24,219 nucleotides of DNA from PALSA-505 sp036495485 (GTDB taxonomy: Bacteria; Actinomycetota; Actinomycetes; Streptosporangiales; Streptosporangiaceae). Numbering within the stretch: position 1 is the first letter of the stretch; every line of letters starts with the position of its first letter. The notes beneath the pieces are model-generated. The model was not told the origin of the DNA. It searched no databases and saw nothing but the letters and a program-made list of their open reading frames with translations. Shown here one piece after another: positions 1-6,742 of this stretch. Where the stretch lies: contig DASXMU010000205.1 in NCBI GenBank assembly GCA_036495485.1, positions 1-24,219 of the forward strand. Reading direction: 5' to 3'. Position numbers and translations under genes: made by a program.

Positions 1-999
1 GCTGTCTACCGCGCGATCGGCAGCGACACCCCGCCCACCCTCCTGGTAGACGAAGCAGACACCATCTTCGGCGGCAAGAACGCCGACGCCAACGAAGACC
101 TGCGCGGGCTGCTGAACGCCGGGCATCAGCGCAACCGGCCCACTATCCGCTGGGACGCGGGCACCCGCAGCCTGGAGAAGATTCCCACCTTCGCCATGGC
201 CGCCCTCGCAGGCATCGGAGCCATGCCCGACACCATCGAAGACCGGGCCGTAGTCATCCGCATGCGCCGCCGCGCACCCGGCGAGAGCGTGGCCCCGTTC
301 CGGCACCGCCGCGACCGACCCGCCCTCACCGACCTGGCCACCGACCTAGCAGGCTGGCTCGCCGCGCACCTAGCCGACCTCGAACGCGCCGAACCCGCCA
401 TGCCACTGGAAGACCGCGCCGCCGACACCTGGGAACCCCTCATCGCCGTAGCCGACCTGGCAGCCGGGGACTGGCCCGTTCTAGCCCGCCGTGCCGCTGT
501 CGTGCTCACCGAAGACCGCGACGCCGCTGCCAGTCTGTCCGACCGCATACGGCTGCTGGCCGACTGCCGCGCCGCGTTCGCTGACGCCGACGCCCTGCCC
601 ACCACCACTCTGATTGGCCGCCTCCGCGCCGACCCTGAAGCACCCTGGAGCGACCACGGCCCCGCCGGGATCACCCCCATGAGGCTCGCGGAACTGCTGC
701 GCGAATACGACATCCGCTCGGCCAACATCCGCTTCGGTGAGCCCATCGGCCAAGTCAAGGGCTACCACCGGGCCGACTTCACCGACGCGTGGGCACGCTA
801 CTGCCCCGAAACACAGCAGAACCCGTCCCGGTCGTCCCGGTCGTCCCCGCCCAGCTCACCCCCGGGACGACCCGAAACCTGGGACGACCCAAGCCGTCCC
901 GCCAAAACAGCCGTACCTGACCTGACCTGCGACGGGACGACCGGGACGACCGGGACGACTACCCCCCGCCTCTACGGCATCAACGGAGGTGCCGCATGA
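1..999 (+). CDS. DUF3631 domain protein, 5'-truncated by the window edge
   Basis: The frame is open from base 1, so the N-terminal part, where any P-loop would lie, is missing; 332 residues are visible. The visible protein begins with a Walker-B-like stretch, TLLVDEADTIFG, and continues through ANEDLRGLLNAGHQR and PDTIEDRAVVIRMRRR, which resemble the DUF3631 family of ATPase-like proteins common in actinomycete integrated elements. An Ala/Asp-rich helical region and a segment resembling TPMRLAELLREYDIR follow. The last 60 or so residues are low complexity (Ser/Pro/Arg, then Gly/Thr) because the DNA there is made of repeated GGGACGACC units. The stop overlaps the start of the next gene by four bases (ATGA), so the two are probably translationally coupled. 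Its biochemical role is not established; a role in element replication or maintenance is inference from neighbours. Confidence 0.8.
   Translation, partial: AVYRAIGSDTPPTLLVDEADTIFGGKNADANEDLRGLLNAGHQRNRPTIRWDAGTRSLEKIPTFAMAALAGIGAMPDTIEDRAVVIRMRRRAPGESVAPFRHRRDRPALTDLATDLAGWLAAHLADLERAEPAMPLEDRAADTWEPLIAVADLAAGDWPVLARRAAVVLTEDRDAAASLSDRIRLLADCRAAFADADALPTTTLIGRLRADPEAPWSDHGPAGITPMRLAELLREYDIRSANIRFGEPIGQVKGYHRADFTDAWARYCPETQQNPSRSSRSSPPSSPPGRPETWDDPSRPAKTAVPDLTCDGTTGTTGTTTPRLYGINGGAA
825..960. repeat. Inverted clusters of 9-bp iterons in the DUF3631 gene 3' end
   Basis: Positions 825-848 carry tandem GGTCGTCCC-type units. Single GGGACGACC-type units occur at 864-872 and 881-889, and three head-to-tail GGGACGACC units lie at 934-960. 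The left cluster is the reverse complement of the right cluster, so the whole is a large imperfect inverted repeat of iterons with period 9. It is coding (period divisible by three) and gives the Ser-Arg and Gly-Thr-Thr runs of the protein. Iterons of this kind can be binding sites for an initiator or regulator, but no function is shown. Confidence 0.75.
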
Positions 1000-1301
1000 G
1001 CGCAGCCCCCGGAGTGATAGCCGTACACACGCTGAATGAAGCCGCCGAAATACTCCGTGTGAAACAAAGCTGGCTGGAACGTCGCGCGGCTGCCCGGGTA
1101 ATTCCTTTCACCATGCTCGGTGGTAGTTATCATTTCACTGCCGAGCACCTAGCGGCAATCATCGAGTTGCATGAAAACCGGCCTAAGCCGGTAAGTCCCC
1201 CCGCTGCGCGGGCGATAAAGTTGAGCAGCCCCGAATCCGCATTGCGGTCACATGACCTACAGGCTAGGCCGTTGCGCCCCCGACCACGCCGCGCCGCCTG
1301 A
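996..1301 (+). CDS. Excisionase-like helix-turn-helix protein
   Basis: This 101-residue protein starts at ATG 996, overlapping the previous stop by four bases, behind the purine stretch GGAGG at 985-989. Its N-terminal half reads TLNEAAEILRVKQSWLERRA, then a variable turn, then MLGGSYHFTAEHLAAIIE, which is the winged-helix pattern of MerR-like excisionases (helix-turn-helix followed by a wing with a basic or aromatic residue). The C-terminal 40 residues are Pro/Arg-rich and unstructured. Lying directly upstream of the integrase, it most likely acts as the recombination directionality factor that bends DNA at the attachment site and favours excision. A small regulator of the element is the alternative. 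Codon use is more A+T-rich than in the chromosomal genes, consistent with acquired DNA. Confidence 0.75.
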   Translation: MSAAPGVIAVHTLNEAAEILRVKQSWLERRAAARVIPFTMLGGSYHFTAEHLAAIIELHENRPKPVSPPAARAIKLSSPESALRSHDLQARPLRPRPRRAA

Positions 1302-1318
1302 AAGGGAAGGACAACGAC

Positions 1319-2914
1319 ATGGCTTATGCGGAAAAGCGCGGGAATCTATGGCGCGCACGCTGGAAGGCGCCCGATGGCACGTGGCCATCGAAACCCGGGT
1401 TCCGCACGCGCAAGGCCGCCGAGGATTATGGGCGGGACCAAGAGGCAGCTATCCGTAACAATACCTACGTTGACCCCTGCGCGGGGCAGCTCACCCTCAC
1501 GGAGTGGGTCAACGAATGGTATCCGGCGTTGGACTTGGAACCTTCAACCCTGGTTAATTACCGCTACCACATCGAGGGGCATATTCTTCCAGCGTTCGGT
1601 CACCGGTCTTTGGTATCTCTCACGCCTGGTGAGGTCGCTACGTGGGAGAGACAGACCGTACAGGCAGGCTATGCGAAGCGCACAGCCCGAGGTGCACGGG
1701 ATACGTTGAGCACGATCCTGAACGACGCGACCCCTGGGCACATTCAGATCAATCCGGCCGCACGTAAGCGGGGCAAGGGTCGTAAAGGACTACGGCGCAT
1801 CGCCCGGCGGGAGAGTGCCGAGAAGGTGTGGGCTACGCCCCTGCAAGCACTGTTGATAGCCGAGCGATGCGCCGCGCTTTCTAGACAGGCAACAGATTTC
1901 GTGATGATTATCACCGTGGCTTATACGGGAGCACGCTGGAGCGAGATAGTCGGCTTGCTGCCCGAGTGCGTACACGACAACCACGTTGATGTTGCCTGGA
2001 AGCTGTACGAGTTGGGAGGACGGTTCTATAAGGGCCACCCGAAAGACGGCTCGATCAGGTCCGCTGACATTCCTCCCTTCCTGGCACAGCTCCTATCGGA
2101 TCATACGGCTAACGGAGGGAGCCTGACCTGTACGTGCCGAAACACAGAGCAGCCGTGGTGTCATGGCGAGAGATATGTTTTCCTCGGCCCCGCCCGAGGT
2201 CACTTCCGCCGTTCCGGCTACAGCAGAGGGTTCTTCCGGCCAGCCGCAGACGGGTGGTATCTGCCCAGGGGCGGGAAACACTCACGACCGGCTACCCCCG
2301 TTCTGGTGGCCGATTGTGCATCATTCCCGGGACGGCCCGTGCCTCCCTGGCCAGCAGCTGCACCAGGCGAGGAGTTCGCTCCACCGGCCAGACGAGGACT
2401 AACCCGGCTGGTCAGTGATCAGGACACTGGCCGCTGCCCGGAATGCCACCGGGCATGGCCCCGGCGGGTAGACGGGACCATGGTCAAGCACGTGAGCAGC
2501 AGCCCAGGGAGTCTCTGTCCGGGGACAGGTGAGGAACCAGCCGAGGATGTGACTGTAGCGTCATGGCTGCCGGTGCTGCGTGGCCTGACACCTCACGGCT
2601 TGCGGCATGGACATCAGACCTGGATGGACGAGGATGGAATACCTGACGTGCTGAAAGCCGAGCGGATGGGCCACGAGATGCCTGGCATGCATGGTGTCTA
2701 CGGGCACGTCAGCCCAGCTATGCGAGCCGACCTGGCCGCCGCACTCCAAGAGCGCTGGGAGCATTCACTGCGGGAACGTGCCCGGCTGAGCCGTTGTTCG
2801 GCTGTCCCTGTGCTGGACAGGCTTTTGGCCGGTCAGGAAGCCATCCCGACCAAGATCGGCTCCCATCTCGCTCCCAAAATCGGACAGCGGCGGGTCCGCG
2901 CTCCCCATCAGTGA
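1319..2914 (+). CDS. int: Tyrosine site-specific recombinase (integrase)
   Basis: This 531-residue tyrosine recombinase begins at ATG 1319 after a GGAAGG ribosome site eight bases upstream. The N-terminal 60 residues form an AP2-like arm-binding domain (RGNLWRARWKAPDG). A SAM-like core-binding domain covers about 60-150, and the catalytic domain runs from about 165. The catalytic set is complete: Arg206 (TGARWSEI), a beta-hairpin Lys around 242 (PKDGSIR), His426 and Arg429 (PHGLRH), His452 (MGHE) and nucleophile Tyr461 (GVYGHV). Between Lys242 and His426 sits an insertion of about 150 residues with Cys/His clusters (CTC...CH at 271-282; CPEC at 373-376; Cys400) that could bind zinc. Such insertions occur in a recognisable actinomycete integrase subfamily. 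It should integrate the element into, and with the excisionase excise it from, the adjacent tRNA-Ala gene. Confidence 0.93.
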   Translation: MAYAEKRGNLWRARWKAPDGTWPSKPGFRTRKAAEDYGRDQEAAIRNNTYVDPCAGQLTLTEWVNEWYPALDLEPSTLVNYRYHIEGHILPAFGHRSLVSLTPGEVATWERQTVQAGYAKRTARGARDTLSTILNDATPGHIQINPAARKRGKGRKGLRRIARRESAEKVWATPLQALLIAERCAALSRQATDFVMIITVAYTGARWSEIVGLLPECVHDNHVDVAWKLYELGGRFYKGHPKDGSIRSADIPPFLAQLLSDHTANGGSLTCTCRNTEQPWCHGERYVFLGPARGHFRRSGYSRGFFRPAADGWYLPRGGKHSRPATPVLVADCASFPGRPVPPWPAAAPGEEFAPPARRGLTRLVSDQDTGRCPECHRAWPRRVDGTMVKHVSSSPGSLCPGTGEEPAEDVTVASWLPVLRGLTPHGLRHGHQTWMDEDGIPDVLKAERMGHEMPGMHGVYGHVSPAMRADLAAALQERWEHSLRERARLSRCSAVPVLDRLLAGQEAIPTKIGSHLAPKIGQRRVRAPHQ

Positions 2915-2951
2915 TCACCGCACATATCGCTGACCTGCGGAAATATACTCG

Positions 2952-2995
2952 TGGAGCCAAGGGGGTTCGAACCCCTCACCTCCTGGTTGCAAACC
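2952..2995. other. Probable attachment site at the 3' half of tRNA-Ala
   Basis: The integrase gene ends 37 bases from this tRNA 3' end, and integrases of this family recombine within the 3' half of their target tRNA, restoring an intact gene. The identity core is therefore expected from about the anticodon arm or T-arm to the 3' end. The extent given is a guess because the partner site is outside the window. Only a second copy of this sequence to the left would define the core. Confidence 0.4.
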
Positions 2996-3024
2996 AGGCG
3001 CTCTTCCAACTGAGCTATGGCCCC
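2952..3024 (-). tRNA. tRNA-Ala(UGC)
   Basis: The reverse complement folds into a full cloverleaf of 73 nt. It has a 7-bp acceptor stem starting GGGGCCA, a D arm GCTC/GAGC, an anticodon stem CCTGG/CCAGG with loop TTTGCAA (anticodon TGC), a T arm AGGGG/CCCCT with TTCGAAC, and discriminator A. No CCA is encoded. The gene is intact despite the adjacent element. It lies 21 bases beyond the stop of the HAD-like gene. Confidence 0.97.
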
Positions 3025-3045
3025 GGACGGTCCAAGGGTACCGGG

Positions 3046-3741
3046 TCAGGCGACCAGATCGGGGAGGCCGGCGATGCTCTCGATGAGGTGGGTGGCGCCA
3101 GCTTTGCGCAGCCGCGTGGGGGTGTGCGGGCCGGTCAGGATGCCCGCCGCGATCTGGGCTCCGGCCCGGCGGGCGCTGAGCAGGCCGTTGTCGGTGCCGC
3201 TGGCCACGGCTACCTCGCGGACGTCGCCGGCGCCGAGCCGGAGCAGGGCGGTGATCACCAGGTCGGGCCAGGGGAAGCCACGAGGGACGTCGTCGGGGCA
3301 GAGGGTCAGGTCGAAGCGTCCGCGCCAGCCGACGGCATCCAGGATCAGGCTCAGCATGTCCCTGGACATGCTGGTGACCAGGCAGACCCGGATGCCGGAG
3401 CCGACGAGCTTGTCGACCGCCTCGTCGGCACCGGGCAGGATGCTGAGGCCGTGGCGGTCGATGGAGGCGCGGTAGGAGCGCTCGAAGGCCATGCCAGCGA
3501 CTTGGGCGCGGGCTTCGTTGCCGGGGAAGAGGTTGTAGAAGACGTCGACGGTGGAGCGGCCACGGTCGCGGTTCACCTGGGCCATGCAGCGCGCGTATTC
3601 GCGCGTCCCGGCGACCACGCCCTGGGTTGCGATGGCCTCCCCGAAGGCGCGCTCGACCATGCTCTCCTGGCCGAAGCCATCCCCGATTGTCGTGCCGACC
3701 AGGCCGCAGCACACCAGGGAGATTGGCGGAGGGCTGGTCAC
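3046..3741 (-). CDS. HAD-superfamily phosphonatase-like protein lacking catalytic aspartates
   Basis: This 231-residue protein starts at GTG 3741 behind GGGAGG seven bases upstream. The fold pattern is a phosphonoacetaldehyde-hydrolase-like HAD protein: a motif I strand at the N-terminus, an all-helical cap (about 25-95), GLSILPGADEAVDKL, motif II strand VCLVTSMS, motif III region GFPWPDLV and motif IV strand before the C-terminus. Key residues are changed. Motif I, normally DxxGTT, reads GLVGTT, so the nucleophile Asp is Gly. Motif IV, normally GDTxxD, reads SGTDNG, so its acidic metal ligands are shifted or lost. It is therefore probably not a phosphatase and may be a binding or regulatory pseudoenzyme, or a decaying gene; the frame itself is intact. 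It lies downstream of the DLW-39 gene and upstream of tRNA-Ala on the same strand. Confidence 0.8.
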   Translation of the reverse strand: MTSPPPISLVCCGLVGTTIGDGFGQESMVERAFGEAIATQGVVAGTREYARCMAQVNRDRGRSTVDVFYNLFPGNEARAQVAGMAFERSYRASIDRHGLSILPGADEAVDKLVGSGIRVCLVTSMSRDMLSLILDAVGWRGRFDLTLCPDDVPRGFPWPDLVITALLRLGAGDVREVAVASGTDNGLLSARRAGAQIAAGILTGPHTPTRLRKAGATHLIESIAGLPDLVA

Positions 3742-3759
3742 CTGATCGCCTCCCTGCGC

Positions 3760-3796
3760 TGGGCCCTGGGTTCCCCCTATTAGATCCCAGAGCCCA
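3760..3796 (-). terminator. Hairpin between the DLW-39 and HAD-like genes
   Basis: TGGGCCCTGGG at 3760-3770 is complementary to CCCAGAGCCCA at 3786-3796, giving an 11-bp stem with one mismatched or wobble position and a 15-nt loop. It begins 14 bases past the DLW-39 stop and ends just upstream of the ribosome site of the HAD-like gene. No T-tract follows, so it could be a weak terminator, a processing site or a leader structure. Confidence 0.45.
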
Positions 3797-3810
3797 ACGA
3801 CACGCTAGAA

Positions 3811-3930
3811 CTACTCGTCGCCCGTAGTGGCCTCGGTCCACAGGTCAAGCTCGGCGCGATCGGCCTGCACCTTCCGCCAGAACGCGAAAGCACCCATACC
3901 GAGCAGGGTAACCAGCAGAAACTTCTTCAC
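3811..3930 (-). CDS. DLW-39 family small protein
   Basis: This 39-residue gene starts at GTG 3930, seven bases after AAGGGGA, and ends in TAG. The protein starts MKKFLLVTLLGMGAFAFW, a single short hydrophobic helix with a basic N-terminus. A charged segment follows, RKVQADRAELDLWTEAT, containing the AELDLW signature that names the family. The total of 39 residues equals the usual family length. Members sit near gyrA and the tRNA-Ile/tRNA-Ala genes in many actinobacteria; their function is unknown. The single hydrophobic segment suggests a small membrane-anchored protein. It precedes the HAD-like gene on the same strand with a hairpin between them. Confidence 0.9.
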   Translation of the reverse strand: MKKFLLVTLLGMGAFAFWRKVQADRAELDLWTEATTGDE

Positions 3931-3955
3931 TATCGAATCCCCTTCGGAAGCTGAG

Positions 3956-3970
3956 GGCCGGAGACCGGCC
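3956..3970 (-). terminator. Short hairpin downstream of the ABC-F gene
   Basis: GGCCGG, AGA, CCGGCC forms a perfect 6-bp stem with a 3-nt loop 39 bases after the ABC-F stop and 25 bases before the DLW-39 start. There is no T-tract. It could end ABC-F transcription or lie in the DLW-39 leader. Confidence 0.35.
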
Positions 3971-4009
3971 GCGCTGAGCGATGTCTCGTCAGCCTAGCAA
4001 GCCGCCACT

Positions 4010-5617
4010 CTAGCGGGGCCTGACCGTCCGTGTCTCATCCCAGACTGGCTCGTCGGACTCGTAGACGTCACCGGAGGACCCGAAGACGAGGTAACGGTCG
4101 AACGACTTGGCGAACCACCGGTCGTGCGTGACCGCGAGCACCACGCCCTGGTAGGGCTCGAGCCCAGTTTGCAGCGCCTCGGCGCTGGCCAGGTCGAGGT
4201 TGTCGGTCGGCTCGTCGAGCAGCAGCAGGGTTGAGCCTGCCAGCTCGAGCAGGAGGATCTGCAACCGCGCCTGCTGTCCGCCGGACAGGGTCCCGAACGG
4301 CTGCGCCGCGCAGAACTGCAGTTCGTACCGGGCGAGGGCGGCCATGGCCTCGTTCCGGAGCATGGCGTGCTCGGTCATCAGGACTTCGGCCGGCGTCCGG
4401 TCGGCAAGATCCGGCCGCTCATGGGTTTGCGCGAACAGGCCCGGCGAAATCCGGGCGCCCAGCCGCCACCGGCCCGTGTGTGCGATCGGTTCGCCGGCCA
4501 GCAGCCGGAGCAGCGCGGACTTGCCCGAGCCGTTGGAGCCGAGTATGGCGACCCGTTCGCCGAACCATACCTCGGCGCCGAACGGGTGCATCAGCCCCGT
4601 CAGCTCCAGGTTCTCGCAGATGATGGCGCGTTTTCCGGTGCGCGCGCCACGCAGCCGGATCCGGATGTTCTGCTCTCTGGGGGCCAGCTCCGGCGGCCCG
4701 GCCTCCTCGAACTTGCGGAGCCTGGTCACCGCCGCCTGCAGGCGCGAGGCCATGTCGGAGTTGTAGGAGGCCTTTTGCCGGTACATCCGGACCAGCGCCT
4801 TGAGCTTGGCGTGTTCCTCGTCCCAGCGGCGGCGCAGTTCGTCGAGGCGGGCGATCCGGTCGGCACGTGCCTCGGCGTAGCTGGCGAACCCGCCGCCGTG
4901 TATCCACGCCCCGCCGTCTTCCACCGTGATGATCCGCTGCGCGCTGTTGGCCAGCAGCTCCCGGTCGTGACTGACCAGCAGGACGGTCTTCGGGGTCGCG
5001 GCCAGCTGCTGTTCCAGCCACTGTTTGCCGGGCACGTCCAGGTAGTTGTCGGGCTCGTCGAGCAACAGCACCTCGGCCGGGCCGCGCAGCAGCGCCTCGA
5101 GGACCAGGCGTTTGCGCTCGCCACCGGACAGCGTGCTGGTGTCCCGCCACCGGCACCGCTCGTAGGGAATGCCGAGTGCGGCCACCGTGCAGGCGTCCCA
5201 GAGCACCTCGGCCTCGTAGCCACCGGCGTCGCCCCACTCTGCCAGGGCAGTGGCGTAGCGGAGCTGAGAGGGCTCGTCGTCGCGCTCCATCATCACCAGC
5301 TCGGCCGCGTCCAGCCGCTCGGCGGCCGCACGGATCCGGGGCGGTGATACCGAGACCAGCAGATCCCGGACCGATGGCTCGTCCTGCGGCCCGCCGACGA
5401 ACTGGCGTATCACGCCGAGGCCGCCGCTATGGCTGACCGTTCCCGATTGTGGCGGCAGATCTCCGGCGATCATGCGCAGCAGCGTGGTCTTGCCCGCGCC
5501 GTTCGGGCCGATGATCGCGGCGGTCATGCCCTCGCCGACCCGGAACGACACGCCGTCGAGCAGCAGCCGGCCATCCGGCAGGACGTGGCTGAGGTGCGCG
5601 ACCTCGATGTGTCCCAC
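4010..5617 (-). CDS. ABC-F family ATPase
   Basis: This 535-residue protein holds two ATP-binding cassettes on one chain and no membrane segment, which defines the ABC-F family of ribosome-associated ATPases. Cassette 1 has Walker A GPNGAGKT (37-44), signature LSGGE (163-167) and Walker B LLLDEPDNYLD (184-194) with the H-loop SHDR. A charged helical linker rich in Arg/Lys/Glu spans about 250-310. Cassette 2 has GSNGSGKS (360-367), LSGGQQ (444-449), LLLDEPTDNLD (465-475) and THDR. The GTG start at 5617 follows AAAGGGGA. ABC-F members either tune translation (EttA-like) or protect ribosomes from antibiotics. The general layout does not separate these roles, so no antibiotic or factor is named. 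It is transcribed away from the DUF1707 gene. Confidence 0.92.
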   Translation of the reverse strand: MGHIEVAHLSHVLPDGRLLLDGVSFRVGEGMTAAIIGPNGAGKTTLLRMIAGDLPPQSGTVSHSGGLGVIRQFVGGPQDEPSVRDLLVSVSPPRIRAAAERLDAAELVMMERDDEPSQLRYATALAEWGDAGGYEAEVLWDACTVAALGIPYERCRWRDTSTLSGGERKRLVLEALLRGPAEVLLLDEPDNYLDVPGKQWLEQQLAATPKTVLLVSHDRELLANSAQRIITVEDGGAWIHGGGFASYAEARADRIARLDELRRRWDEEHAKLKALVRMYRQKASYNSDMASRLQAAVTRLRKFEEAGPPELAPREQNIRIRLRGARTGKRAIICENLELTGLMHPFGAEVWFGERVAILGSNGSGKSALLRLLAGEPIAHTGRWRLGARISPGLFAQTHERPDLADRTPAEVLMTEHAMLRNEAMAALARYELQFCAAQPFGTLSGGQQARLQILLLELAGSTLLLLDEPTDNLDLASAEALQTGLEPYQGVVLAVTHDRWFAKSFDRYLVFGSSGDVYESDEPVWDETRTVRPR

Positions 5618-5730
5618 CCGCGTCCCCTTTGCCCGGTACCGGCTGACTCGTTGCCTTGATCTAGGCCAGCGGGCCAGTGGCCACGCTGGGCAAACCAGGC
5701 CCTGACTTTCGCAAGCGCCTCGGCTAGGCC

Positions 5731-5742
5731 GACAATAGCCGG
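5731..5742 (+). promoter_or_regulatory. Possible leaderless -10 element for the DUF1707 gene
   Basis: GACAAT at 5731-5736 ends six bases before GTG 5743, and there is no purine-rich ribosome site in front of that start. This spacing fits a leaderless transcript beginning at the start codon, which is common in actinobacteria. No convincing -35 box is seen at the usual distance, so the call is weak. Confidence 0.3.
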
Positions 5743-6369
5743 GTGCACCCGGAACCTTTCAACCCAAATTCCCGGCTGCGGGCCTCGGACGCGGATCGCG
5801 ACGTGGCCGCGGAGGTACTCAGCAACGCGCTCGCCGAGGGCAGGCTCTCGGTAGCCGAGCACTCCGAACGCCTGGATGCCGTCTACCAGGCGAAGACGCA
5901 GGCCGAGATCGTTCCGCTGGTCGATGACCTGCCAGCGAAGGGTACGGCGGTTACGCCGGCCCGGCCGGCCGCCATGGCGCCGGGCACCGGCCGCCGGCAG
6001 AACATCATCGCGATATTCGGCGGCGCCGCGCGGAAGGGCGCATGGCATGCCGAGCCAAAAATCACCTCGCTGACGGTTTTCGGCGGCGCGACGCTGGACT
6101 TCCGTGAGGCCCAGCTCCCGCAGCAGGAGATCACCCTGCACGCCACGACCATATTCGGCGGAGTGGACATCGTGGTGCCGCCGGAGATGCGGGTGATCGA
6201 CTCCGGTATCGCCATATTCGGTGGCCGCGAAACCGGATCGGGCAGCGAGGCGTCGGGCGACCCGAACGCCCCCATCCTCCGCCTCACCGGCCTGACCCTC
6301 TTCAGCGGCCTCAGCGTAAAGCACAAGCAGCGCAAACCCAAGAACCGTCCCGACGACCTCAGATCCTGA
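5743..6369 (+). CDS. DUF1707 and LiaF-like C-terminal domain protein
   Basis: The 208-residue protein has an N-terminal DUF1707 domain (about 10-65). Its pattern is RLRASDADRDVAAEVL, AEGRLSVAEHSERLDAVY, then AKTQAEIVPLVDDLP. A Pro/Ala linker follows, then a beta-rich domain with repeated strand-turn motifs IFGGA, VFGGATLDF, IFGGVDIVVP and IFGGRE. Those repeats are typical of the LiaF C-terminal (cell-wall-active antibiotic response) domain. No membrane segment is visible in this copy. In Firmicutes LiaF represses the LiaRS envelope-stress system; actinobacterial DUF1707 proteins are mostly uncharacterised, so a link to envelope stress is inference. The start is GTG 5743 without a ribosome site, possibly leaderless. 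It is divergent from the ABC-F gene. Confidence 0.85.
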   Translation: MHPEPFNPNSRLRASDADRDVAAEVLSNALAEGRLSVAEHSERLDAVYQAKTQAEIVPLVDDLPAKGTAVTPARPAAMAPGTGRRQNIIAIFGGAARKGAWHAEPKITSLTVFGGATLDFREAQLPQQEITLHATTIFGGVDIVVPPEMRVIDSGIAIFGGRETGSGSEASGDPNAPILRLTGLTLFSGLSVKHKQRKPKNRPDDLRS

Positions 6370-6409
6370 CCACCCAGACGCTCTTCCCGCACAGAACCCC
6401 AGAGGGATT

Positions 6410-6433
6410 GCCGGCGAAGCCGGCATCGGGGGG
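6410..6433 (+). repeat. Partial copy of the dispersed palindromic element (outer hairpin only)
   Basis: GCCGGC, GAA, GCCGGC (6410-6424) is followed by ATCGGGGGG. The same arrangement, a perfect GCCGG-type hairpin followed by ATCGGGGG, flanks the copy at 18752-18852 on the minus strand. Here the inner long hairpin does not follow directly. It lies 41 bases beyond the stop of the DUF1707 gene and might also help end its transcript. Confidence 0.55.
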
Positions 6434-6531
6434 CCGTGGCCTGTCCCACCGCAAATGGCAAAAGCCCAGCATGTCCATGAACGGGCAGGCAGACGGCGGG
6501 AAAGCAATAGACAGACGGCCACCGGGAGCGT

Positions 6532-6620
6532 GGGGGTCCGGGGGGTCGTCCCCCCGGGTAAATACTCCGCGCGGGCAAACGGCGCAGGTGACCGAAGGTC
6601 AACAAGCAGCGTTAGCCGCC
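6532..6620 (+). repeat. Dispersed palindromic element, copy 1
   Basis: The parts in order are: lead GGGGGTCC; an 8-bp perfect hairpin CCGGGGGG/CCCCCCGG with loop TCGT (6538-6557); spacer with GTAAATAC; a second hairpin TGACC, GAA, GGTCA (6589-6601); tail AACAAGCAGCGTTAGCC. The same parts in the same order appear at 14513-14598 (plus strand) and 18752-18833 (minus strand). The second stem differs in sequence from copy 2 but stays paired. The element lies between the DUF1707 gene and tRNA-Ile, ending 3 bases from the tRNA. Confidence 0.75.
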
Positions 6621-6623
6621 GCG

Positions 6624-6698
6624 TGGGCCTGGATGGACTTGAACCATCGGCCTCATCCTTATCAGGGATGCGCTCTAACCGAGCTGAGCTACAGGCCC
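6624..6698 (-). tRNA. tRNA-Ile(GAU)
   Basis: The reverse complement gives a 75-nt cloverleaf. It has acceptor GGGCCTG/CAGGCCC, D arm GCTC/GAGC, anticodon stem CATCC/GGATG with loop CTGATAA (anticodon GAT), T arm GATGG/CCATC and discriminator A. No CCA is encoded. It lies downstream of gyrA and the DUF3566 gene, as is usual in actinobacteria. Confidence 0.97.
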
Positions 6699-6742
6699 CG
6701 CACGCGTATCACCACGATGGTGGCTGCGAAACTTAACTTGGT

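Larger units (their letters stand above)
1..2952 (+). mobile_element. Integrase-proximal end of an AICE-like integrated element at tRNA-Ala
   Basis: Three plus-strand genes in tandem (DUF3631 protein, excisionase-like protein, tyrosine integrase) run up to the 3' end of a complete tRNA-Ala gene on the opposite strand. The integrase stop is only 37 bases from the tRNA 3' end. Placing int next to the 3' end of its target tRNA, with xis just upstream of int, is the standard layout of actinomycete integrative and conjugative elements and related integrated plasmids. The rest of the element, including any replication initiator, transfer protein and the second attachment site, lies beyond the left edge. 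Whether it is conjugative or a degenerate island cannot be decided from this part. Confidence 0.8.

Noticed and set aside
2794..3783. A plus-strand open frame running through tRNA-Ala and opposite the HAD-like gene
   Set aside because: It crosses a structural tRNA gene and overlaps two supported genes; no motif is seen.
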